64,000 nucleotides of DNA from Nevskia ramosa DSM 11499 (GCF_000420645.1 NZ_ATVI01000006.1:496001-560000); one strand, 5' to 3'; shown: positions 1 to 9,095, numbered from the stretch's first letter. The notes: a model not told the origin generated them from the letters alone. Numbers and translations: made by a program.

Positions 1-1737
1 GACGTTCGGCACGCGCTGCTTGATCACCTTGTAGCCGCCCGGCAGTGCGGTCCAGTTGGCCGCGCTGTAGGTGGCACGGATGGCCGTCGACGGGTTGGTC
101 GCGTTCGGGCTGTCCTGCGCGCCGCCCACGCCGCCCGGAGCAGCACCGGCATACAGCGGGCTGTCCGGCGAGATGTAGCCAGTGACCAGACCGGAAATCA
201 GATCGACGTGATCGAGCACCGGCTGGTTCAGCGGCTGGGTGATGCCGACCTGCAGCAGCGACGGGTTCGGGATCGTGTACGGCGACAGATTGGTGCCTTC
301 CGGATCACGCAGCACGGCGACGATGGTGACTTCTTCGCCCTTGTTGATCACCAGCTTTTCACCCTGCTGGGCACAACGCGAGGTTTCGAAGCCTTCATTG
401 CGAATGGCCGCGCGGGTGACCGCAGCAATTGCCGCCAGCTGGTCGTCAGCGCTGACGCCGGTGCTGCGGCAGGCGACGAACGCCAGACGGTCGATCAGAT
501 CGCCGTTGACGTAGTACGAGTTGCCGCTGCGCATGCCATCGACGATCGCCTGCGGGGTCAGCGGCTTGCCGCCGGTCTTGGCCAGCACGTGCGAACGGTT
601 GAACTCGCCCGGGTACTGATCGCTGGTCGAACGGACATCATCCGGGCCGAACGAGCCGCGGCTGTGGTAGTCCGAATTGTTGAAGATCCACCAGTTGCGG
701 CCTTCGCCGAGCAGGGCATCCCAGACGCCGCCGAGCTTGCCGGTGTAGTAGCCGGCGCCGCCGTAGGTGCCACCGCCGGTCGCGCCAGCGCCGTAGCTGC
801 GGTTGTTGCTGGCCTGATGGCCCGGGCCGCCTTCGAAGCCGAACGCCACGGTCGGGCCGGCGTTGTTGAAGTTGCGCAGGTGCTCGATGTTGAAGCCGTT
901 GCTGCCGTTCGGATTGAACACGCCGGCACGCTCGAGATGCGCCGGGATGTAGTAGCTGCTGGTCGGGTACTTGGCCTGCAGCCAGCGCACGCCTTCCACC
1001 GTCTTCAGGTGGCCGAGGGTGCCGCTGTCCTGGGCGCCGGTCAGCTTGCGGCCGCGGGCATCGAGGAATTCGTTGCGGGCGCCGCCCGGCACGGTGCAAT
1101 CCCACTGGTTGTCGGCACCACGGCTGAGATCGGTATCCGCGCGATCGAAGCAGTATTCCCACTGCGCGCCGGGATCGGCATTGCCGCGGCCGGTGGCCGG
1201 CAGCTGACCGGTGATGACGGCAGTATCGGAGTGCTCATGACCGGCAACCACCGATTCCAGACCGATGAAGATCGGCTTGCGCTTGGCTTCGGCCATCGCT
1301 TCCAGCAGCGGGTATTCGAACTGCTGGGTGGACTGCCAGCGGAACATGTAGCCCTCGGCCGCGCGATCGCCCTTCACCGCAGCGATGCCGATCGAATCCG
1401 CCCAGGACGTGCCCGGACCCTGACCCGGCACGAACGGATTGCTGGACGGGGTGAACACGGTTTCGTCGTCGGCCAGGGTGCAGTTGCGGGTGCCGCCGCC
1501 GCCGTGGCCGGCGAGGATGAACCAGTCGAGGCCGTAGGTATCGACCGACTTGTTGACCAGCTTCTGGACCGAGATCTGGCCGTCGGAGCAGGTGGTGTGA
1601 TTGTGGAAATCGCCAACGACATAGCGACCCTGGTCACGGGTTTGGGCGCTGACCGAGGTGGCGGCCACTGCGGCCGCAACGCCGAACGCGGCGGTCACAG
1701 CCACGCGAAAGACGTTCGGCTTGAACGAGTGATGCAT
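1..1737 (-). CDS. Secreted PHP-domain phosphoesterase-like protein (3' end outside window)
   Basis: Open for 579 codons from the ATG at 1737 to the window edge, so the C-terminus is missing. Residues 1-31 form a Sec signal peptide with an Ala-rich core and a V-S-A/Q cleavage site. The mature protein opens with GDFHNHTTCSDG (H45, H47), the first metal-binding motif of PHP-type phosphoesterases. Later Gly/His-rich segments (an AGHGGGG stretch, a GHEHSD stretch, an NNSDYH stretch) could supply further metal ligands. The family hydrolyses phosphoesters with two or three metal ions; here the place of action would be the periplasm or outside the cell. The substrate cannot be told, and the closest resemblance I recognise is to DUF3604/PHP-like secreted proteins. 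GGAG lies about 8 bases before the start. A composite repeat lies 115-150 bases upstream. Confidence 0.8.
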   Translation of the reverse strand, partial: MHHSFKPNVFRVAVTAAFGVAAAVAATSVSAQTRDQGRYVVGDFHNHTTCSDGQISVQKLVNKSVDTYGLDWFILAGHGGGGTRNCTLADDETVFTPSSNPFVPGQGPGTSWADSIGIAAVKGDRAAEGYMFRWQSTQQFEYPLLEAMAEAKRKPIFIGLESVVAGHEHSDTAVITGQLPATGRGNADPGAQWEYCFDRADTDLSRGADNQWDCTVPGGARNEFLDARGRKLTGAQDSGTLGHLKTVEGVRWLQAKYPTSSYYIPAHLERAGVFNPNGSNGFNIEHLRNFNNAGPTVAFGFEGGPGHQASNNRSYGAGATGGGTYGGAGYYTGKLGGVWDALLGEGRNWWIFNNSDYHSRGSFGPDDVRSTSDQYPGEFNRSHVLAKTGGKPLTPQAIVDGMRSGNSYYVNGDLIDRLAFVACRSTGVSADDQLAAIAAVTRAAIRNEGFETSRCAQQGEKLVINKGEEVTIVAVLRDPEGTNLSPYTIPNPSLLQVGITQPLNQPVLDHVDLISGLVTGYISPDSPLYAGAAPGGVGGAQDSPNATNPSTAIRATYSAANWTALPGGYKVIKQRVPNV

Positions 1738-1851
1738 TGAGAATCTCCGATGAGGAATCTGGGAATCCAGGAATTTTTTGGGCAGCGTTTTCGCGATCAG
1801 TCGCCGGCCCCACTGGCAGCTGTCGCGAGACCCAGACCGTAGAGGCCGCAG

Positions 1852-1885
1852 TTGACGCTTCGGTGAAGCTTTGATGAAGCGTCAA
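1852..1885 (-). promoter_or_regulatory. Inverted repeat containing two 7-mers at 11-bp spacing, upstream of the PHP gene
   Basis: Arms TTGACGCTTC (1852-1861) and GAAGCGTCAA (1876-1885) are perfect complements. Read toward the PHP gene, the tract also holds GCTTCAT and GCTTCAC separated by CAAA, the 7+4+7 layout of PhoB-type boxes. Each 7-mer matches only 4 of 7 positions of CTGTCAT/C, so Pho control is a guess. No T-run follows, so it is not an obvious terminator. Confidence 0.35.
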
Positions 1886-1956
1886 GCGATGTGCGAAATC
1901 AGTTTTTTGTCTTACGCATCACTCACTTGCGGCCGTACGCACCCTTCACATTTCGT

Positions 1957-2391
1957 TCACTCAGGGTCGGAAATGATCAGCCCGGCCTCGACCATTCCGG
2001 CTTTCGCGAAGTGCAGATTCAGCGGGTATTCGCGGCCGAAGAACAGCTGCGTGTTGATGCCGTGCAGGCGCAGGCGAGCCCCACCCCGAGCATCTTCATC
2101 GCCCAGCTTCAGATCCTGGCCGTTGATCAGGGCGATGCCGGGTTCGGCGTCCCCGGCAGCCGGAATCACTTCGATACGCGCAGCCACCGGCGTCTCCGCT
2201 GCCAGCAGGCGATCGTCCGCCTGGATCTCGACGATCCGCAGCCGCAGCGGCGCCGACGCGGTACCGGCCGGCGTCGGATCGGTCCAGGGATGCAGCACCT
2301 TCATCTTGCCGGTGGTGTAGTCGTGGGCACTGGCCGCGAACGGCAGCAGCGTTGCAAATGCCAGGCAGGCGGCGGTCAAGCGTGAGGGCAT
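1957..2391 (-). CDS. Secreted PCu(A)C-like protein lacking the copper ligands
   Basis: 144 residues from the ATG at 2391; the longer reading start at 2424 would overlap the upstream gene. Residues 1-22 are a clear signal peptide ending A-S-A-H. The rest follows the cupredoxin-like layout of periplasmic PCu(A)C copper chaperones: a V..PW.DPTPAG opening, a DDRLLAAETPVA segment, and a final LNLHFAKAGMVEAGLIISD strand. The family's copper-binding H(M)-x10-M-x21-H-x-M set is not recognisable: the H/M after the A..IEV strand is replaced and no HxM pair follows. Copper binding is therefore doubtful, and another ligand or a structural role is possible. It lies 19 bases behind the 2OG-oxygenase-like gene in the same direction and is probably cotranscribed with it. 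Confidence 0.6.
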   Translation of the reverse strand: MPSRLTAACLAFATLLPFAASAHDYTTGKMKVLHPWTDPTPAGTASAPLRLRIVEIQADDRLLAAETPVAARIEVIPAAGDAEPGIALINGQDLKLGDEDARGGARLRLHGINTQLFFGREYPLNLHFAKAGMVEAGLIISDPE

Positions 2392-2410
2392 CTCGGGTTC
2401 TCGAAAAAGC

Positions 2411-3037
2411 TCAGGCGCGGGCAAAGCGCAGGGCGTAGCCCCAGGAATCCAGCCGCTCCGGAATCGCGTTGAAAGCCAGGGTGATGCGTCGGCCGCCCTG
2501 GTTGGCCGGCACCTCGTGCAGCAGATGACTGGGGAACAGGATCAGATCGCCGGGCGCGGCTTCCGGGGCCATCCACTTGTCCGAGTTGAACGGGCCGGGG
2601 CGCGTGTTGCGATGGGCGTTGGCGAACACATAGCCGCTGCCGCCCAGCGCCTTGACGAACACCGTGCTCGCCGATGGATGGGTCGGCGTCAGATACAGCA
2701 CGCCGGACACGAAGCAATTGGCGTGGTTGTGCATCGCCTGATGGCCGCCGGCTTCGAGCACGTTCAGCCACAGCTCCTTGATCGACCAGGCCAGCTTTTC
2801 GCCGAACAGCAGCTCGCCGAACTCGGCCAGCTTCGGTGTCAGCAGGCTGCGCAGCTGGATCAGCTCCGGCGAGGTCTGTTCGGTGAGGATTTCGGTATGG
2901 CTCAGCCGAACGTCCTGCGTGTTGCGCTTCACGGCGGTGTCCACATGGCCTGCGACCAGCGCCTGCACCAGCGGGGCCGGCAGCAGACGCTCGACGCGCA
3001 TCAGGGGCGTGGCAAACAGGCCGCAGATCTGGCTCAT
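2411..3037 (-). CDS. Putative 2OG-Fe(II) oxygenase, TIGR02466-like
   Basis: 208 residues from the ATG at 3037 (MSQICGLFATPL). A GTG at 3058 would add seven residues, but family members usually begin just before the LFxTP motif. The C-terminal half has the double-stranded beta-helix pattern of the TIGR02466/PF13759 group: HNHANCFVSGVLYL supplies the first iron ligands and LFPSHLLHEVPAN the distal His. Such proteins are predicted iron/2-oxoglutarate hydroxylases of unknown substrate. No signal peptide, so cytoplasmic. It is divergent from the CmcJ-like gene at 3218; the 180-base gap must hold both promoters. Confidence 0.7.
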   Translation of the reverse strand: MSQICGLFATPLMRVERLLPAPLVQALVAGHVDTAVKRNTQDVRLSHTEILTEQTSPELIQLRSLLTPKLAEFGELLFGEKLAWSIKELWLNVLEAGGHQAMHNHANCFVSGVLYLTPTHPSASTVFVKALGGSGYVFANAHRNTRPGPFNSDKWMAPEAAPGDLILFPSHLLHEVPANQGGRRITLAFNAIPERLDSWGYALRFARA

Positions 3038-3217
3038 CGAACGAGGCGAAAACGTCACGAGGACTCGGGACGCGCAGCCTGAGCCCGGCTGATGACAGTT
3101 CCGTGGCAGGGGCTGCGCCGACTGCCGGTTGCCGCCCGTGCTCTTTAGAATCCCTATGTCGCCTCAATCGACTGAAGTTCGCTGCACTCGCTGCACCTGA
3201 AGAAGGAGTCTCGTCCG

Positions 3218-4042
3218 ATGACCGCCGCCGCCCATGCTTCCGTGCGCGCCACGATGAATTACAGCGTCGACAACGGTCGCCGCCTCGATACCTACTTCTA
3301 CGAGCCGGACCCTGCGGTCGAGCCGAACCCGCCCGGCACCGAAGCCCGCGAAGTGCTGATCCACGATGGCTGGCCGCGCGCCTCTGCGTTCTCGGTTGAT
3401 CGTGAAGGCTTCGAGCTGCACGATTTCGCACCCGGCTTCGCGAGCTTCGAGGACGATGCCGCGATCAAGTCGGCGTTCTATGCGCAGATCATCGCCTACG
3501 TGAAAGCGCACACCGGCGCGCAGCGCGTCGAAGTGTTCGATCACACCATCCGCAAGCGCCTGCCGGCGGACCTCAGCGCACAGACCACCGTGCAGCGCCC
3601 GGCGGTGCTGGTGGTGCACAGCGACTACACCGAGCAGAGCGGCCCGCAGCGCTTGCGCGATCTGCTGCCGGCAGAAGCCGAGACGCTGCTGACTCGCCGC
3701 GTCGCCTTCTACAACGTCTGGAAGCCGCTGCGCGCCCGGGTCGAGGAACTACCGCTGGCGATGTGCGATGCCAGCACGCAAGTGCCGGAAGACCTGCTGA
3801 CGATGGATCTGAAGTATCGCGAGCGCACCGGCGAGATCCACGTGATGCGCGCCAATCCGGCGCATCGCTGGAACTACTTTCCCGGCATGGACGCCAGCCA
3901 GGCGCTGCTGCTGAAAACCTACGACAGCGAAACCGACGGCCGCGCCCGCTTCATGTTCCACAGCGCCTTCGAGCATCCGCACACCGCGCCTGATGCCAAG
4001 CCGCGTGAAAGCATCGAAGTTCGAGTGATGGCGTTCTTCTAG
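3218..4042 (+). CDS. CmcJ/NvfI-family oxidoreductase
   Basis: 274 residues. AAGGAG sits about 10 bases before the ATG. The order of motifs is that of the CmcJ/AsaB/NvfI group, non-heme-iron-type enzymes best known from fungal secondary metabolism and cephamycin 7-methoxylation: an NYSVDNGRR opening, FYAQIIAYVK with VEVFDHTIRKR, a VHSDYTEQSGPQR block about half way, FYNVWKPL, then HRWNYFPGMDASQALLLKTYDS and an FHSAFEHPHT C-terminal motif. Substrate unknown. It stands alone with a repeat element directly downstream, and no biosynthetic neighbours suggest a natural-product cluster. Family assignment is confident; chemistry is not. Confidence 0.75.
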   Translation: MTAAAHASVRATMNYSVDNGRRLDTYFYEPDPAVEPNPPGTEAREVLIHDGWPRASAFSVDREGFELHDFAPGFASFEDDAAIKSAFYAQIIAYVKAHTGAQRVEVFDHTIRKRLPADLSAQTTVQRPAVLVVHSDYTEQSGPQRLRDLLPAEAETLLTRRVAFYNVWKPLRARVEELPLAMCDASTQVPEDLLTMDLKYRERTGEIHVMRANPAHRWNYFPGMDASQALLLKTYDSETDGRARFMFHSAFEHPHTAPDAKPRESIEVRVMAFF

Positions 4043-4050
4043 CTCACGTC

Positions 4051-4132
4051 ATTCCCGCGCAGGCGGGAATCCAGTTTTGACGTTGGCGAACCGCTGGAAG
4101 CCGGAGAACTGGATGCCCGCCTCCGCGGGCAT
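4051..4132. repeat. REP/BIME-like paired palindrome, copy 1
   Basis: Hairpin 1 is ATTCCCGC (4051-4058)/GCGGGAAT (4063-4070) with loop GCAG. Hairpin 2 is ATGCCCGC (4113-4120)/GCGGGCAT (4125-4132) with loop CTCC. The two are bridged by an outer inverted pair, CCAGTT (4071-4076) and AACTGG (4107-4112). A second copy with the same plan lies at 36388-36462. Both sit between the 3' ends of convergent genes. Confidence 0.85.
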
Positions 4133-4147
4133 GACGGGGACTTTGAT

Positions 4148-5362
4148 TCAAGGCGCCAGCTTGATCGCCGCGGCCGCCTTGCGCGCCTTGGCGCGCGCCT
4201 GGTCAACCGTCGCGGCCAGCGCCAGGGTCACGCCCATGCGCCGGCGGCCGGAGATTTCCGGCTTGCCGAACAGGCGCAGCTGGGTGTCCGAATCAGCCAG
4301 CGCTTGCGCCAGGCCGGTATAGCGCGGTGCGATCACTTCGCCCTCGAACAGCAGTGCGCAGGACGCCGCCGCACCGCGCTGGCGGATGCTCGGAATCGGC
4401 AGGCCGAGGATCGCCCGGGCGTGCAGCGAGAACTGCGGCAGATCCTGCGAGATCAGGGTGACCAGGCCGGTGTCGTGCGGGCGCGGTGACACTTCGCTGA
4501 AGATCACGTCATCGCCCTTGACGAACAGCTCGACGCCGAACAGCCCCCGGCCGCCGAGGTTGGCGGTGACCGCCTCGGCAATCGCTTCGGCCTTCTTCAG
4601 CGCGGTGACCGACATCGGGTGCGGCTGCCAGGATTCGCGGTAATCGCCGTCGATCTGCAGATGGCCGATCGGCGCGCAGAAGCGGGTCTGGATCGCGCCA
4701 TCGGCACCCAAGCTGCGCACGGTCAGCAAGGTGATTTCGTAGTCGAACGGAATGAAGCCTTCGATGATCACCCGCCCGGCACCGGCACGGCCGCCGGCCT
4801 GCGCGTAGTCCCAGGCCTTCTTCACATCGGCCTGCGACTTGATCGTGCTCTGGCCCTTGCCGGACGAGGACATGATCGGCTTGACCACGCAGGGAATGCC
4901 GATCGTCTTGACGGCGGCCGCGTAGTCATCCCAGTTGTCGGCGAAGCGATACGGCGAGGTCGGCAGGCGCAGCGTTTCGGCGGCGAGGCGGCGGATGCCT
5001 TCGCGGTCCATGGTCAGGCGCGCGGCGCGGGCGGTCGGAATCACCGTGGCAACGCCTTCGGCTTCCAGTTCCTGCAAGGTCACCGTGTGGATCGCTTCGA
5101 TCTCGGGAACGATGTAGTGCGGCTTTTCCAACGCGATGATCCGGCGCAGTTCGGCGGCATCGAGCATCTTGATCACATGGCTGCGATGGGCCACCTGCAT
5201 CGCCGGTGCGTTCGCATAGCGGTCGACAGCGATGGTTTCGACACCGAGCCGCTGCAGCTCGATGACCACTTCCTTGCCGAGTTCGCCAGCCCCCAGCAGC
5301 ATCACGCGAGTGGCATTGGGAGCGAGCGGGGTGCCGAGGACGGTAGCGGTTGTCGTGTGCAT
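4148..5362 (-). CDS. purT: Formate-dependent phosphoribosylglycinamide formyltransferase (GART 2)
   Basis: Catalyses ATP- and formate-dependent formylation of GAR to FGAR in purine biosynthesis, the folate-independent alternative to PurN. 404 residues from the ATG at 5362, close to the 392 of E. coli; an in-frame ATG at 5416 would add an unconserved tail. The sequence tracks PurT along its length: [46 protein letters not shown], the ATP-grasp loop [36 protein letters not shown], and [16 protein letters not shown], which carries the Mg-ATP ligands. Cytoplasmic. Divergent from pyk, with 106 bases between starts. Confidence 0.97.
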   Translation of the reverse strand: MHTTTATVLGTPLAPNATRVMLLGAGELGKEVVIELQRLGVETIAVDRYANAPAMQVAHRSHVIKMLDAAELRRIIALEKPHYIVPEIEAIHTVTLQELEAEGVATVIPTARAARLTMDREGIRRLAAETLRLPTSPYRFADNWDDYAAAVKTIGIPCVVKPIMSSSGKGQSTIKSQADVKKAWDYAQAGGRAGAGRVIIEGFIPFDYEITLLTVRSLGADGAIQTRFCAPIGHLQIDGDYRESWQPHPMSVTALKKAEAIAEAVTANLGGRGLFGVELFVKGDDVIFSEVSPRPHDTGLVTLISQDLPQFSLHARAILGLPIPSIRQRGAAASCALLFEGEVIAPRYTGLAQALADSDTQLRLFGKPEISGRRRMGVTLALAATVDQARAKARKAAAAIKLAP

Positions 5363-5468
5363 ATTCGGGTGAACGTATTCGTGCATCGGGGCCGAGAAGG
5401 GGGAGAATACTGTCACAGGCGCTCGTCACACTGCGCCACCAGTCGGCCCTAACTAGAACGAAGCTGCC

Positions 5469-6896
5469 ATGACTCGTCGTACCAAGATTCTCGCCACGCT
5501 CGGCCCGGCCACCGATGACCCCGCCGTGCTGAAGCGGCTGCTGATCGCCGGTGTCGACGTGGTCCGCCTCAACTACTCGCATGGCAAGGCCAGCGATCAC
5601 GCCCGCCGCGCCACGGCCGTGCGCGCCGTCGCTCACGAGATGGGTTACGACATCGGCATCCTCGCTGACCTTCAAGGCCCGAAGATCCGCATCGAAAGCT
5701 TCGCCAACGGGCCGGTGGAACTGATCGAGGGCGCGGCCTTCGTGCTCGATACCTCGATCGGCGCCGATGCCGGCGACGTCAACGCGGTCGGCTGCGCTTA
5801 CGCCGATCTACCGCGCGACACCGTGGCCGGCGACATCCTGCTGCTCAACGATGGCGCGATCACCTTGCGGGTGACAGCGGTTGAAGGCACGCGGATCGAT
5901 ACCGTCGTGGTGCTTGGCGGCATCCTGTCGAACCGCAAGGGCATCAACAAGCAGGGCGGTGGTCTGTCCGCCGCAGCGCTCACCGACAAGGACCGCGAAG
6001 ACCTGATCCACGCAATCTCGATCGGCGCCGATTTCATCGCGGTGAGCTTCCCGCGCTCGGCGGCGGACATGGACGAAGCCCGCGCGCTGATGAACGCGGC
6101 CGGTGGTTCGGCGTTCCTGGTCGCCAAGATCGAGCGTGCCGAAGCGCTGCCGAATCTCGAAGAAATCATCGCGGCGAGTGATGTGGTGATGGTCGCTCGC
6201 GGCGATCTCGGCGTGGAGATCGGCGATGCCGAGTTGCCGGGCTGGCAGAAGAAGATCATCGCCGCGTCGCGCGAAGCGAACCGCATGGTGATCACTGCCA
6301 CGCAGATGATGGAATCGATGATCGTCAATCCGATTCCGACCCGCGCCGAAGTGCTCGATGTCGCCAATGCGGTGATGGACGGCACCGATGCGGTGATGCT
6401 GTCGGCCGAGACCGCGACTGGCCGCTGGCCGGTGAAGACCATCGAAGCGATGTCCCGCGTCTGCCTCGGCGCCGAACGGGCGATGCCGTCGCGCGAGCGT
6501 TCGCGGCGAACCATGGACGCGCATTTCGGCCGAGTCGACGAAGCGGTGGCGATGGCCACCACCTGGACCGCGCAGCACATGCAGGCGAAGGCGATCGTGT
6601 CCCTGACCGAATCCGGCTCGACGGCGCAGATGGTGTCGCGTACCGATACGACGATCCCGGTCTACGCGCTGACTCGCCACGAAACCACGCGCCGCAAGAT
6701 GTCGATGTGCCGCGGCGTCTACCCGGTGGCCTTCGATCCCTCGACCGCCGATGCGATGCAGGCCGAGCGCGAAGCAATCGACTGCCTCAAGTATCGCAAG
6801 GTCATCGCCACCGGTGACCGGGTGCTGCTGACTCGCGGCGATCTCACCGGCGAGCTCGGCGGCACCAACACGATGAAGATCGTCAGCATCGTCTGA
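5469..6896 (+). CDS. pyk: Pyruvate kinase
   Basis: Converts phosphoenolpyruvate and ADP to pyruvate and ATP, the last step of glycolysis. 475 residues, normal for a PykA-type enzyme (E. coli PykA 480). Visible motifs: RRTKILATLGPA at the N-terminus, RLNYSHG, ILADLQGPKIRIE, DFIAVSFPRSAADM, the K-x-E-R active-site strand VAKIERAEAL, the family signature region VMVARGDLGVEIG, and ITATQMMESMI with SAETATGRWP. The N-terminal Asn-Tyr-Ser-His version of the motif fits type II enzymes. The C-terminal domain is complete. It ends six bases before the convergent gene at 6903. Confidence 0.97.
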   Translation: MTRRTKILATLGPATDDPAVLKRLLIAGVDVVRLNYSHGKASDHARRATAVRAVAHEMGYDIGILADLQGPKIRIESFANGPVELIEGAAFVLDTSIGADAGDVNAVGCAYADLPRDTVAGDILLLNDGAITLRVTAVEGTRIDTVVVLGGILSNRKGINKQGGGLSAAALTDKDREDLIHAISIGADFIAVSFPRSAADMDEARALMNAAGGSAFLVAKIERAEALPNLEEIIAASDVVMVARGDLGVEIGDAELPGWQKKIIAASREANRMVITATQMMESMIVNPIPTRAEVLDVANAVMDGTDAVMLSAETATGRWPVKTIEAMSRVCLGAERAMPSRERSRRTMDAHFGRVDEAVAMATTWTAQHMQAKAIVSLTESGSTAQMVSRTDTTIPVYALTRHETTRRKMSMCRGVYPVAFDPSTADAMQAEREAIDCLKYRKVIATGDRVLLTRGDLTGELGGTNTMKIVSIV

Positions 6897-6902
6897 ATCG
6901 AC

Positions 6903-8186
6903 TCAGGGCGCCGCGGCGCAGGCTGCAAAGACCTGGTACGGCGTGTCGCCGGCCCTGACCCTCGCCTCGAACAGCGCTGGCGGGCAGTAGGTGGCAACCG
7001 GCGTGTAGTCGCCGATCACGTCTCGTGGCGGTGTGCCTTGCGGCACCTGGCCGATCGCGCCGACGAAATCGGCGTCGGGCAGCAACTGGCGATAGATCAG
7101 GAAGCCGAGCACCACGGGGCCGAACGGCAGGGCCGCGTAGCCGCTGTCTTTCGGCAGGCGCTCGGCAGCGCCATCGGCCACCACGATGTGGTAATTGCCT
7201 CTGGCATCGACCGGAATCTCGCGGTCGGCCCGGCAGGCGATCACCGTGGTCAGCACCTTGGCGTTCTGGCAGAACGACCAGTAGCGCACGTCCGGCAGCA
7301 GAGGCACGCGGCCGTCACGCTCGCGGAACGTCGGCGCCCGGCCGCGGATCAGGATCAATTCGCCGACATTGCGCACGGTCGCCGACATGTAGGCGGCGTT
7401 CTGGTTCAGGCCGAACTCGCTGTCACCGTTCTGCGCGCCATAGAACACTTCGAACGGCACCCGGCGCGAACCGAGCAGGCTGACCACGCCGCTCACCGGC
7501 GGCGTCAGGGACGGTTCTTCGAGCGGCGGCAGGCTGATCGGCGGCCGGCACAGGCCGACGCCGATCGGCCGATCACCGTTCGGCGTTTCAAGCACCAGTT
7601 TCGGCAGCGGCACCCGCTGGTCTTCGAGATAGGTGCGCATCGTCAGCCGGTACTGGCGCGCGGCACCGATGCTGTCATCGGTGTACAGGGTGTTGCGCTG
7701 CCGGGTCTTGGGCACCGCGCCGTATCTCACGTAGGCGGTGTAACGGCCGCCGGGTTCGACGTCGGGATTGCCCGTCGTCGGGCCGAGCAGGGTCGACTGG
7801 CTGCCGCGGTCGGCCGTGATCAGGTGATCGCTCAGGTCATCGATCGGCGCATAGCTCGGATCGTAGATCTGGAACGAGAAATAACGCGTCGCCGGATACT
7901 GGCCCTCGATGCGGATGCGCGAACCGGCCGGCGGCCGCACCGGCAGATCCGCCTGGTAATAGCGGGCGTTGGTTTCCGGATAGGCGAGCTTGATCGGTGC
8001 TTCGTACCAGTCGCAGCCGGTCAGGCCAGCGGTCGGGGCCTGGGCCTGGGCGGGCGTCTGGAGCACCACGGCGAACAGGCCGGCCAGCAGCGAGACCATC
8101 GTGCGGCAGTGGCGACCGGCGGCGGCTTGGCGGATGGCTGGTCGGAACGGGCGGTGCTTTGCTTCGCTGCGCGAGGACACGGTCAT
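6903..8186 (-). CDS. Secreted protein of unknown function
   Basis: 427 residues from the ATG at 8186, chosen because GGAAGGGA lies about 6 bases before it. An upstream start at 8240 has no such site. The N-terminus is long and basic, followed by a hydrophobic stretch (about 30-43) and an A-Q-A cleavage region near residue 50, so export by Sec is expected. The mature part is rich in beta-type sequence with a GGRYTAYVRYG strand, and it has paired cysteines (a GLTGCDW near the start, CRPP, FCQNAKVLTTVIACR and a final YQVFAACAAAP) that could form disulfides. I do not recognise the family. Lone gene, convergent with pyk and divergent from the glycerophosphodiesterase. Confidence 0.75.
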   Translation of the reverse strand: MTVSSRSEAKHRPFRPAIRQAAAGRHCRTMVSLLAGLFAVVLQTPAQAQAPTAGLTGCDWYEAPIKLAYPETNARYYQADLPVRPPAGSRIRIEGQYPATRYFSFQIYDPSYAPIDDLSDHLITADRGSQSTLLGPTTGNPDVEPGGRYTAYVRYGAVPKTRQRNTLYTDDSIGAARQYRLTMRTYLEDQRVPLPKLVLETPNGDRPIGVGLCRPPISLPPLEEPSLTPPVSGVVSLLGSRRVPFEVFYGAQNGDSEFGLNQNAAYMSATVRNVGELILIRGRAPTFRERDGRVPLLPDVRYWSFCQNAKVLTTVIACRADREIPVDARGNYHIVVADGAAERLPKDSGYAALPFGPVVLGFLIYRQLLPDADFVGAIGQVPQGTPPRDVIGDYTPVATYCPPALFEARVRAGDTPYQVFAACAAAP

Positions 8187-8384
8187 GGCTGATCCCTTCC
8201 GTGGAGGTAGTCGTGAGGTCGCCGGACAATCGCTCGCCAACCCCTTGAAAAATCGACACTATCGGCATGCGTCGAAACCGTCCAAGACCTTTTCGACGCC
8301 AGCACATACCGGTTTGAACGGCCCGGTCCGGCTGCTGACGGCGGAGCGTAAAGTATCAATGGGCCTTTTGCAGACGAGGCATTC

Positions 8385-9095
8385 ATGTACGCGAACGAGT
8401 TCACCGTGATCGGTCACCGGGGCGCCCGCGGGCACGCGCCGGAGAACACCTTGCTGGCGATCGACACCGCGATCCGCCTCGGCGCGCCCTGGGTCGAGTT
8501 CGACGTGCAGCTGCACGATTCCGGCGAGCTGCTGGTGTTCCATGATCTGACCCTGGATCGCACCACCAACGGCCAGGGCTTTCTGGCCAGCCAGTCGCTG
8601 GGCATGCTGCGGGCGCTCGACGCCGGCCAGGGCCAGCAGATTCCGACGCTCACCGAGGTGCTCGATCTGGTCGAGCAGCAGGTTGGCGTCAACATCGAGC
8701 TGAAGAGCGCCGGCGGCACCGGCGAAGCGGTGGCCAGCGTGATCCGCAGCTATCTCGAGGCGGGCTGGCCGCCGGAGAAATTCCTGGTGTCCTCGTTCCA
8801 CCTGCCCGAACTCTGGGAGTTCAAGCAGTACGCACCGGAAATCCCGATCGGCGCCCTGATCTGCGGTGTGCCGCTGGACTGGGCCGGCTGTGCGGTGGAA
8901 CTGGGTGCGGCAACGCTGAACCTGTCATCCGAATTCGTCGATCCGCGCTTGATCGAGGACGCTCACAAGCACGGCATCAAGGTGTTCGTCTACACGGTCA
9001 ACGATCCGGCGGAGATGCGGATGCTGCGCGAGATGGGCGTCGACGGCGTGTTCAGCGACTACCCGGATCGGGCGCTGGCGGTGACGGCTGGCTGA
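8385..9095 (+). CDS. Glycerophosphodiester phosphodiesterase
   Basis: 236 residues. Hydrolyses glycerophosphodiesters to glycerol 3-phosphate and an alcohol. The GDPD TIM-barrel motifs are present: IGHRGARGHAPENTL with the first catalytic His, WVEFDVQLHDSGELLVFHDLTLDRTTNG with Glu/Asp metal ligands and the second His, VNIELKS, and the C-terminal VFVYTVNDPAEMRML followed by GVDGVFSDYPD. No signal peptide and a short length point to the cytoplasmic UgpQ type rather than periplasmic GlpQ. Divergent from the secreted unknown and convergent with the MerR gene. No transporter is adjacent. Confidence 0.93.
   Translation: MYANEFTVIGHRGARGHAPENTLLAIDTAIRLGAPWVEFDVQLHDSGELLVFHDLTLDRTTNGQGFLASQSLGMLRALDAGQGQQIPTLTEVLDLVEQQVGVNIELKSAGGTGEAVASVIRSYLEAGWPPEKFLVSSFHLPELWEFKQYAPEIPIGALICGVPLDWAGCAVELGAATLNLSSEFVDPRLIEDAHKHGIKVFVYTVNDPAEMRMLREMGVDGVFSDYPDRALAVTAG

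Noticed and set aside
208-1740. 510-residue plus-strand frame
   Set aside because: Shadow of the PHP gene, which has a signal peptide and metal-binding HxH on the minus strand but no stop inside the window.
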